From the NCBI RefSeq assembly GCF_964204645.1, contig NC_134033.1, positions 15,814,155-15,874,154 on the forward strand: DNA of 60,000 nucleotides, in the 5' to 3' direction. The number at the start of each line of letters is the position of its first letter. Positions within the stretch are counted from its first letter, which is position 1. Origin of the DNA: Tubulanus polymorphus. Taxonomy: Eukaryota > Nemertea > Palaeonemertea > Tubulaniformes > Tubulanidae. Positions 37,501 through 49,500 of this stretch are shown piece by piece. The position numbers and the translations under genes are program-made. The notes under the pieces are model-generated. The model did not search any database and was not told the origin of the DNA. It worked only from the letters and a program-made list of their open reading frames with translations.

Positions 37501-40500
37501 AAACGAACAATCCGTATTTCGCAGAGGTACACAAACCGCTTCGTCGCTACGGCGACGTCTGCACACTAATCTACGGGTCAAGGTCAATGCTGCCGATAGC
37601 TAATTATTATGCGTATATGCAAATGTGTATTTAACGGTTACCAAACAGTAAGTGATTTACTTTGTTAACAAAAATAAGTGTTTTGCACACGCCAGGCGCC
37701 ACTTGCACAGTCCTGCGACTCAAATAATGGGTCTTAAATCTTAAGACCGGTCTTAATTTGTGAGATTGGTTATAGAACCAAAATTAGCTTCGGCTGGTCT
37801 TAAGTTGTAAGATTGGTTATAGAACCAAAATGAACTTAGACTGGTCTTAAATCTAAGCCATGAATGCAACTGACCCCAGGTATATTTGTTTATGAATAAC
37901 TATTGCTTTAATTATGATAAGTTAACTGATGTACATGTATTACACAAAGTGATGTAAATGGATAACATTAATTGATGTACATCTATTAAACTAACTGCTG
38001 TACATGTATAACACTAATTGATGTACATCTATTAAACTAACTGCTGTACATGTATAACACTAATTGATGTACATCTATTAAACTAACTGATGTACATCTA
38101 TTGAACTAACTGATGTACATGTATTACACTAACTGATGTACATGTATTACACTAACTGATGTACATGTATTACACTAACTGATGTACATGTATTACACTA
38201 ACTGATGTACATGTATTACATCTATATTACTGCTGCACTCTCAGGAAGGAGGATTCTTGCACACATTAGCTACCAGTCGATCGGTGCCGAAATGGCTCGA
38301 TGTTAGTAAACTGATATCGAGAAAAACCCCGAGACAGGTAACAATTCATCTCCGCTGCTTACGATAACATGAACAAGTTTTGAGTTTAACTTATACTTAA
38401 CGTTCTCGAAGACAAGTCTAGTCTAAAACAATCCACAGTTATGAAGAAAAACTATTTTCGTTTCATTTTTCTTTTTTCTTTTCAGTATTTCGTGTTTGAT
38501 TTTAAAATGACTAAAGCTCAATTGTTCGATCAAGTTATAAACATAACGGTAAGTTCCACTCGTCCCTTGTCAATCACAGAGATTCCAGTTCAACAGGATT
38601 TGTGAGTTAGAGACAACCCTGAAATCAGGCTCCACTTCCATAGTTTTATGAGTTAGATTTTACTCTGAATTTGGAATCCAGTTCCACAGTTGTGTGAGTT
38701 AGAGTTAACTCTGAGCTCAGGATCAAGTTCTATAGTTGTGAGTTAGAGTTAACTCTGAATGCAGGATCCTTTTCTGCAGTTATGAGTTAGAGTTAACTCT
38801 GAACTCAGGATCCTGTTCCACGGTGATTTGAGTTAGAGTTAACTCTGTACTCAGGATCCAGTTCCACAGTTTTGTGTGTTAGAGACAACTTGAAATCAGT
38901 TCATTTTCCAAAGAGTTTCACTGTGAGTTAAATCTAACTCACTCAAAACTGTGAAACTCAATGCAGTATTTAATTACTATTTTCGTTTGTCGTGACAGGC
39001 GATTGCCACAGGTCGCTCCATACCAGGAATCAGACGCGGTCAGAAAATCGGAGTATTCAAAATGGATGTCGGTACAGTTTACACAGCTCCAGGTACTGTG
39101 TGAGATTTATTTCATCGTTTACTACTATAGCTTGTATACAACTTTCCATTGTTTTCAGTTATGACCCATAAAACTGGTCACAATAATTCGCACACAGTTT
39201 TTTATGATGACTTTTCTTTACGATGATTCAGATCACATGTTTCCTAATAAATGGGCCGTGTTGATGGACCCGGACGATGTCGCTGCCGGACCTCGCGGGT
39301 ACCTGAAGTGTACTATAATGGTTATCGGTAAAGGTGAACCCGTCAAGGTAAGCTAACCGTGAATCGAAATTGGCGCCATCGAATTTTAAAAAGTTCTCTC
39401 TTCCACATTTATGAAACCCAACCCTGCTGAATGCTGGTAAGTGCTGTGAAGTGCAGTGAAGTACTTGTACATTTTGCACTGAATGTTATCGCAGGAATGA
39501 CAAATTCAGTCGTGGTCCATTGCGCCTTTACGACTTTGTCAAAGTTGAAAGTAGTGAATAGGTTTCAAATTTGATCATGGATGCATGTTCTTATTTCATG
39601 GCTTGATTATTGATTAAGAAAATTGCCAGCAACTCATCTTTGGATTCTCCTCAGTCCGGCGGCTACAAACCCTGTAACACGTTTTAAAAACATTATATTC
39701 ATGAGTAATATATACATGTTCTCTATTAGTATAAGTTACTGATAGGTGTTAATCGTTGGTAGTTACTGTTGCGGTTAGTAATAGTTTTTGACTTTTCTTG
39801 AAATTTCTAACTCCATTTCGCACAGGATCAAATGGTAAAAGATTTTTAAAAAAAACATTTTGCTGAATATTTGAATTCATAGTCATTTCTAGTCGTCCTT
39901 TCTTCGACGTCGGTGTAGTGTTCAATTCCGCTGATTTTTTTAATCGAATAAACTTTAATTTCTTTCTATTGTATTTCTATTATTTTGTAAACTCTTGTTG
40001 TTTACCGTGGTGTTACTTTGTTACATACTATTATTTACCCTTATGCTTAGTACTCAGGTGTGTATTATCAATTAGTGCAATCAATTTTGTTTAAATTTGA
40101 TTATATCAAATTCCTTACGTTCATTTTATGTTTATAGCAGTTCTCTCCCACTGCTTCAAGTAGGTTTTATTTGGTGTTGCTATCAACCGGGGTCCAGTCG
40201 CACAGTCTTCACTAGAGTCTAGAAGTTGTCTTAGGAGTGTTGTTAGATTGGTTATAGAACCACCATGAGCTCAGACTGGTCTTGTTATAGAGAACTACAA
40301 TGAGCTTAGACTGGTCTTAAGTTGTTAAGTTAGACTGTTATAGAACTAAAATGAGCTTAGTCTGAAGTTGTAAGATTGCTTACAGAACCAAAATAAGCTT
40401 AAACTAGTCTTAAGTTGTTAGATTCGCTATAGAACCAAAATGAGCTTAGACTGGTCTTAAGTGGTTAGATTAGACTGTTATAGAACTAAAATGAGCTTAG

Positions 40501-43500
40501 TCTGAAGTTGTAAGATTGGTTACAGAACCAAAATAAGCTTAAACTAGTCTTAAGTTGTTAGATTAGCTATAGAACCAAAATGAGCTTAGACTGGTCTTAA
40601 GTGGTTAGATTAGACTGTTATAGAACTAAAATGAGCTTAGTCTGAAGTTGTAAGATTGGTTACAGAACCAAAATAAGCTTAAACTAGTCTTAAGTTGTTA
40701 GATTAGCTATAGAACCAAAATGAGCTTAGACTGGTCTTAAGTGGTTAGATTAGACTGTTATAGAACTAAAATGAGCTTAGTCTGAAGTTGTAAGATTGGT
40801 TACAGAACCAAAATAAGCTTAAACTAGTCTTAAGTTGTTAGATTAGCTATAGAACCAAAATGAGCTAGACTGGTCCTAAGTTGTTATACAGGCTATAGAA
40901 TTAAAACAGGCCAAGTAAATGTAAGTCAAGGCTGTGCAGCTGATGAGATACTCCTGGATGAAGGTGTTTCACGCGGTTATGAGTTGAAATTTGACTCTTG
41001 GTTTTAAACGTTTGAAATGAATGAATTCCAGCCATAACCGAGTCAAAGTTACATTCAAACACTCAAAAACTGGGACTGGTCTGCTTCTAAAAATGATCCA
41101 TGAGTTATCAGATCATGCCGAGATCATCTAGAGGGTGGGTTTGTTTTGACCCGCACTGGTAGATTTAGATAAGACAAAATGGCTGATAAATTAAGAATTC
41201 CTAACCTTGCCTTGCATGAAATAATATTAATATGTCATGTGGTGTTTCTTTACAACTCCCCCTTCGACCGTTTCCCCCTCCCCTCACCCCCTCCCCTCAT
41301 CCCCCTTGACATTAATGTATATTAATCATTTACTTATTTTTTTTCCGTTTACAGAAAATATGGGTAAAACTTTTTCGGCATTGTTTCTATTATTTTCTAT
41401 CCTGTTTCATCTTTTTGCAAAACGGTTTTTCATCGGGCACACGCACACATTGTGCTGCATTCACACTAGCAGCAATAGAACGAGCATGATCTGTTTACAT
41501 TGAGCACCGTTCTTCGAAAATGCAAAATTTTCGTTCGGAATCTCACCCAAAAAAAAAAACGTTCTCAATCGCGTAAAAAAATATTAGAAAACTTTGAAAC
41601 TGTTTTCGTTGAATTTAATCTAAGCATTCTATATTCTCATTGAAATATCTTAGAAAACTTCCCAGTAAAAAAATGTTTAACTATTTCGAGCCTCCAGATG
41701 TTTCAACGCTATCTCTGTATTATATAAGTTCTGATATCTGCTTCATTGCTCATTGAGTATGCTTCATTCATACACCGTTTAGTAGAGTAATTAATATGTG
41801 ATTTCAATTAAAGGCATTTTTTGTTGTTTTTCTTTTTATGCTGATTAATTTAGAGCGTCCCGAAACAACTGGGCGCCGATGATCTGGACGATATCGAGGA
41901 GTAAGTAAAACTTGAAAATATTCACCCATTTATTATAAGTGATGACAGTTCCACAGTTCTGGACTCAGTTCCACAGTTCAAAATCCAGTTCGATACTTCT
42001 AAATCCAGTTCCACATTTCTGGATCTAGTTCCGCAGTTCTGGAGACAGTATAGAACTGTGGAACTGTGTCCAGATTTGTGTATACAGAATTGTAAAACTG
42101 GATCTGTAACTTTGGAACTGAGTCCAGAACTGTGGAACTTTGTCCATTACTGAGGAACTAAACTGGGATTGGATTCTATTCGTGTTTATCTTAAACCCGC
42201 GTCGATATTTCCTTTTAACAGGAATTTATTGTTACCGACGGGTATGGCTAAAGAGCGGCAGATGGCTGAATTAGAAATCAAGATTCATAAAGCGGAAGAC
42301 TTGCCTCAGATGACGACAGACGTGATGGCCGGAGTTCGTAAAGCGTTTTTCGGCGGCAGTCGTGCTTTGATCGATCCGTTTGTGCAGGTTTCATTCGCCG
42401 GTCATACTGTGAGTACATTTATTGATAATAATAATCGTAATATTTATAATTGAGATAATGATTATGATTATACTTTACTGAGCCTAGAATTCGTATTGAA
42501 TATGGCTCGTCGACTTAAAATGATTCAAAGAAAAACTTAAAATAATTTAATCGGTACCGGTACTATTGCAAACATGTTTTATGTAACAAAACTGAACAGG
42601 TAAAAGATTAGAAAAAAGATTTAGGGCTTCAGCCACCCATGAAATATGATAGTGCTTTGTGTACTGCTGCAGATGTTAGCATGTTACGGTGCCATCCACA
42701 TTACTCAGCTTCAATTTCATTTCATCTATACAATACCAGACCCATCAACCCCAGCACAGTCGACCTTTCTCAAAACCTGGACTCAGTTCCCAAAGTAGCC
42801 AATTTAGAATTTGACTTTCCAACTCAAAAATAAACTCATAACTGTGGAACTGGACTGGACCTTGTACTGCAGAAAGCCCGTATCGCTGCTTTGCAGCTAT
42901 ATTTGTTTTTGTTATTTTTTTTCGAAGGCTAAAACTAAGGTTAAGAAGAAGACATATAAACCGGAGTGGAACGAGAAGTTCACGTTCCGCGAGGTTTTTC
43001 CGCCGCTGTGCAACCGGATCAAAATTCAAATACTGGACGACGATACGGTGAAAAACGACATCGTCGCGACGACGTTTTTACCGCTGAACGAAATATCGAA
43101 CTCGGGAGAATACGGTACAGACTAGCGACACAGTTCTGTAGTCCAAATAAGGGCTCAATTCAAAAGACTAGGGGCCTAGTTTTACAATACAAATATTCAC
43201 TTAAAAGGACTAGGGGCTTGTTTTGACAATGCAAATATTGACTTAAAAGGATTTTTTTGACAAAAATGATAGATGTATTGACTTAAATCAAGAACTATGG
43301 GCCTTGTTTTACTGTCCAAAATGGGCTTATATCAAAGGGACTGTGGCCCAGTTATGAAGTCCAGAAATCTTGTGATTGCTCCTATGATCTTGTCCTCAGC
43401 TTAAAATATCTCATACCAAACTCTGAGACTAACTTAAACCTGGGATTGACCTGCAGAATAAACCTTAGAGTTAAGTGAAGTCCTAGTTAAGGATTAGAAA

Positions 43501-46500
43501 ATCAATTCACCGGTTAGTTTGTTGCAATGTTAGGCGAGTATGAGTTGGGCGAGTTGTTTGCTGTATATTGAATTCGAATTAGAGCATTTCGAGATTAACT
43601 TGACTATCTCTAGAACAATGAATTTTGAATAATATGCGTTTCGGAATATTTGCAGGATTTATGCCGATGTTCGGACCGTCGTGGTTGAATTTCTACGGAG
43701 CGCCGCGTGGTACGACTTTAACGAACAAAGAGAAAGAATTGAACTGCGGTCTCGGCGAAGGCGCCGCCTATAGGGGGCGCTTACTGATGAGCATTAAAAC
43801 GCAACTGACCGACGACAACGAAGCCCTATCAACGGGAGTCGAAATATCAGATGCTAGCGAATTATCAGAGGTTTGTAAATGATATCTATATTATTTGATT
43901 AAAATCTCATTGTGAAAAAAATCTCATTGAACATTGTGAAAATTGAATTTCTGCTTGAAAAATCTGAAAAAGCATGAAAATGTGTGAATTAAATTAGTAA
44001 TGATAATTTATTCAGCCTAAAATCCATATAAAATATGCTCATTGGCTTTACATCATATATAAAAAAGAGAAAAGAGAAAACTAAAACCAGTTTAATTAAA
44101 AGCTTAAATAATGAAATTAGGTCCTGGGGCCGGTTCCATAGTCAGGGCTCAGACTTAAGACCAGTCTGAGACCATGTTAGTTTTATAGCCGATCTGAGAT
44201 TGACCCACTTATGGGTTTTACGTCTTGACTATGGAACCGGCCCCTGAGTTATAACATCCAACTCAAAATCTCGCAAGAAAATGTGTGTAAAATGAGATGA
44301 TGATTACGTCATGAATTATTTTCAGAATATTTGCGGAATCAAAGAGGATTTCATATTATTCGGCGCTTTGTTTGATGCGTCGATGATCGATAAATCGATC
44401 GTAGATCTCGGGAAACCGATTCACTTTGAAATCAGTATAGGTAAACCATCTGATCTTACAATTAAGGGCCTGCCTTATTCATACCAAAAAACCAAACCTG
44501 GGGTTCCAGTTGCTCAAAAGTTGGTTAAAGATAACCGGTGGATAATTAACATAATAACAATGAACTTTTACTTGTCCCTACGTCAACTATCCATTAGTTA
44601 ACTCTAAACAACCTTTGAGCAACTGGCACAGCTCTTAAAACCCTAATTGAAGAAATAAACTTAAAATTATGAAGAAACAATAAAAGAGTAGTGACGTTTT
44701 GATTCAATTCTACTGCCTTTGTTTTGAAAATGACTCATAGAATTAATTAAGTCTAAACGTCACCACTCTCTTAGTTTTGAAAATGGCTTATAGAATTGAG
44801 TCTAAACATCACTACTCTCTTAGTTTAAAAAAAAGCTCATAGAATTGAGTCTGAATGTCACTATTCTTACTTATCTATTGAAACCTGTCTGCTTCCTGTA
44901 GGAAACTTCGGTAACACTCTGGACAGTACGTCGTGGGGTTACGACGAGTCGGTCGAAGAAGACGACCCGAATCAGCCGGAGTTAGAAGCGCCGTCTGTCA
45001 GCACGACGCCGCCGATGTTCGCCACGTCGAAGGACAACATTTCGTACTATCTGCCGATCTCGGGAGTGAAGCCGTGTATGTACGTGACGTCTTGGTACGA
45101 GGACTGCCGAAAACGATTGTACAATCAAAACTGTTTAGACGACATCAGTGACTCGTTGGTACGCGTTTAAAATCTACAATCACATTTTACCTTTTCGGTG
45201 TGTGTGTGTGTGTGCGTGCGTGCGTGTACCTCGCAGTGCGGCGTATAATCCGCCTACCCTATATTGCGTCTAGCCTGCAGTGGGGTGTATCAATGTACAA
45301 GAAATATTAGTAACTAATGATACACTGCACCGGGGTGTAGACGCACTAAAGCGATATGCCAGTTATTCAACATACCAAGGTGGAATTTTCCAAAATCTTT
45401 TCATTATCTCCAGTGTAGGAAACTGTCAGCACTGGAAGGGTTTTAAAGATTCAAATGATGTTCATTATCCATGTACCATTTTCTTAGAATCTCATGCTCC
45501 CCGACACCACTAGCACTGCGCCCCTGGACCATCCCTTTTTGGGATCCTCTCCTGAACCATGTTCCGACTGCACCCCTGGGGCTGGTTCCATAGAGTTAAT
45601 ACCAGACGAGACCATCTTATTTCTATAGCCAATCTAATGACTATAAAGATTAAGGTTTCTTAAGGTTCTCTTTGACAAAAGTCTCGTCTATGGAACTGGC
45701 CCCTGAACCATCCTCTGTTCGGGATCCTCCCTTGGTTTGAAATATCAAAATCTTGCATGTTTTTCTATCGCAGACTGAAGCGATAAATGAAACTCGTGAT
45801 CTGATGACGAAGGAAGTACCGAACGCTTACCTGCGTCTGCGTAAAGGCCTCCGAGCGATGATCATAGACACGAACACGTATCTCCCCCTGCTGGCAGGGA
45901 GCGGAAACGCTGCTCGTACGAAACTCGACAAAGCGCGGCGGAAAATCTGCCGACAGCAAATGGTCGGTGAAATTCGAATATTTGAAAATATTTCGTCCGT
46001 TGATGTCCGTTGGACGATTATCGTCATCCGTTTGATTTCAATTTCAGGATCAACTGAAACAAACGGCGAACAAAATTCGAAAAGCGCTGAACGCGGAGAA
46101 TCTGGCGACGAAACTTCCGGAAGTGAAAAAATTACTTCAGAAAATCAAACATCTTTCTCGCGATGTGAGTTAATGAATTACTGTTGCAGGAATTATGACT
46201 CGGTTCCACAGTTCTAGATGAGGTTCAGTTGATGATTTGAAAATACAGTAAATTGAAATACTGAAAATTCAAAATGAACCGATTTCAACGTTCAGTGAGA
46301 TCTATCGCAGGACCCACATAATTTGTCTCTTAGATCTCAGTAGCTGATGGTTTTGTGTGTTATAATGATATATGTCATTTGTAGCCACAACACGCACTAG
46401 CAGACGTATACCTGTGGATGATCGTCGGCACTAAACGTATGGCTTACGTTCGAATACCGGCTAAGAATATCATACACGCCTTGTCCGAGGAAGAGATGGG

Positions 46501-49500
46501 TAATGACTGCGGAGTCATTAAGACTGTTTATCTTCGAGTAAGTATCCTACTCTGAGTCAATAAGACTCTTTAAAGCAGTCTACTGGGAGCCATTACGACT
46601 GTTTATCCACTGATATAACTGTGAGCAAGCAGTCTACTCTCCAGTCATTAAGACTCTTCAAAACAGACTACTCTGAGTCATTAAGACTCTTCAAAGCAGA
46701 CTATTCTGAGTCAGTAAGACTCTTCAAAGCAGTTTACCCTTGGGTCATTAAGACTCTTCAAAGCTGTCTACCCTTGAGTCATTAAGACTCTTCAAAGCAG
46801 TCTACTCTTGAGTCATTAAGACTCTTCAAAGCAGTCTACTCTTGAGTCATTAAGACTCTTTACCTACAGATATAAAATGTGTTATCCCTCATTCTTTCAG
46901 CAACCCGGTAAGAAAGGAATAGGTCAGTCGAGTTGGTCGATTCAGGCTAAATTACAGATTTATTTGTGGTTGGGAATGGATAAATCAGGCAAGAAACTTT
47001 ACCTGTCTGATTTACCGGCTGGATATACAATAACAGAGGAACAACAACAGAGTCAATTACCTCCAACCAGTATCATATATAGCGGTCAGTATTTACACTT
47101 ACATCCTGGAGGGGAACGGGAGAGTTGGGGGTTCACAGCTAAATCTAGTAAATGAGAGGGAGTTAGGGGTTCAGAGTTACATCCTGTAGGGGAGGGGAGT
47201 AAGGGATTCAGAGCTAAATCCAGTAAATGAGAGGGAGTTAGGGGTTCAGAGTTACATCCTGTAGGGGAGGGGAGTAAGGGATTCAGAGCTAAATCCAGTA
47301 AATGAGAGGGAGTTAGGGGTTCAGAGTTACATCCTGTAGGGGAGGGGAGTAAGGGATTCAGAGCTAAATCCAGTAAATGAGAGGGAGTTAGGGGTTCAGA
47401 GCTAAATCCTAAATCCAGTAAAGGAGAGGGAGTTGGGGGTTTGCTTTGATCTCAAATATTGTTGATTTACGTAAATACCTATGTGTTCAAATCAGTCATT
47501 TAGATTAAGGTTTTTCAGGTGTATTTGTAACAAGTAGAGAAGATGATATGGTTGCACCTATCTGTCTTCTCTCTCTCACCTCCCAACTCTCACTCAGAAA
47601 ACACTGGATCCAGTTCCTCAATTGTCCGACAAGTTTGATTTAATAGTTACAGACGCGGATCGAGGCTATCACCATTACTGTATCTCTATTCTCTCGCTCT
47701 GTGTTTGACTTCAGATACGCTGCTGTTCAATCTACAGGCGTACATGTTCCTCGGTCGCAACGTGATCGGTTCCGACGACTCGGGCTTGTCGGATCCGTTC
47801 GCGCGGGTTATCATCTACGATCGGTGCGCCTATACGAAGGTTCTGCACTGCACGCTCAGTCCGCAGTGGAACCAACAGCTATCGATCAACGGAATCGAAA
47901 TCAATTTCTCCGAAGACGTCGTCCGCAACGACCCGCCGACCGTGATCGTCGAATGTTACGACTGGGATTTAATGGTAAGTTTCTCCTGCAGATCCAGTTG
48001 GGTTGAGAAAAAGTTGAACTCAAATTTCTGGGGACCAGTTGCTCAAAAGTTGTTTAGAGTTAACCGGTTCATAGTTGACATAGTGACAATTAAAAGTTTA
48101 TTGTTACTATGGTATCTATAGGTTACTGGTTATCTTAAAGCAACTGGCCCCTGAACTACGATTCTGATTAAACCGTTTTAAGCTGAAACTTTTTCACAAA
48201 AATGAACTTGGATCTAGTTTCATGGACTGGAATTTTTAGTACCTCATTGTTGACTGTCTCCTTGTTGCCGATATTTTTCAGGGTGATCCCGAGTTTTTAG
48301 GACGATCTATAATCATTCCTAACGTTGTAATGTTAAACGACGAGTATCAGTTACCGACGCTCGAATGGTGGGATATCTACCGCGGACAACTGAAAGCAGG
48401 AGAACTTCTGTCGGCTTTTGAGCTGATTCAGGTAAATGAAAACTGCCAAGAAATTTCCACTTAAACCCCTTTGACTGGAGCTATATTTAGGCATTTTTTG
48501 TACGGCCATTTTCTTTGTTAAAGACAGGTATATAAACTGACTATTGCTCATGAGTATTTTTTGGGTTTGTTGCTTGTATATTGTGCAATGTGCTAATAAG
48601 GCTGCTCATGAGTAGGTCTAGGGTTTACGGAATTCACTCACGTCTTCTGATGTAGGGAAATACTAATGTGTCACTTACATGAGCAACTTTCATAAACCAC
48701 TGAACTTTATAGCTCCAAATTTAGATAACCAATTTTTACTTCGATGAAACATATAACCCAAGTTTTTGAATTTTTCCCGATGTTTGATATTTTCAGACTG
48801 ATTCGTCAGGTCAGTTGCCGCCCGGCTGTCCGCCGACCAGCGACGTGCCGGCGGTACAGGCGTCTGCTTCTATGAAAACGTCGGCTGAGAAAAGTCCGGT
48901 CATTCCGATTCCGGATTCGATCAAACCTCCCGTTTGTAAATACAGAATCGAGGTACGTCAACTTTCGATCTTAAGCCTAACTCGGGTCGACTAAGATCCG
49001 ATCGGATCGTCTGATCTTAAGCAGTCGAGTCTGCGATTTTTTAATGGTGAACCTTTTCGAAAATTCAAAATTATGTTCACCGAAAACTGTAGAACTGGAT
49101 CCCGATATTGTAGAGACCGTTTCCGTAGAAACGATGAAACGAACGACACACAACGCAACGAGCAGAATATACGTTACAAATTCATAAAGTTCTCTTCTCA
49201 AATAACAGCAGTCAAATCACCTATTACATTGCATGAATATTTTATGCAACAGTACTTTGACAATACAACGTTATTAAATTCAGTCAACAGTATGAAAACT
49301 CGAACTTTGACGGCGATTGGTTGGATAAATAAATGCTATAAAATTGTGAAGTAAGTCGCGATTGTTCGTTTCTCTCGACTGATTTTCTCTGTTTTTTGTA
49401 GTTCGTATTCTGGGGAGTTCGTGAACTCGCTAAACTCTATCTACTCAGCGTCGATAGACCGAGGATCGATATAGAATGTGCTGGAACTCTACTGTCATCG

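Noticed and set aside
41355-41363. Possible 9-base microexon (KIW) after a strong pyrimidine-rich acceptor
   Set aside because: The donor gtaaaa is weak and no residue of the family supports it.
41237-41503. 88-codon plus-strand frame in ferlin intron 12
   Set aside because: It runs through a C/T-rich tract and a hydrophobic AT-rich stretch with no counterpart in ferlins; constitutive exons join in phase without it.
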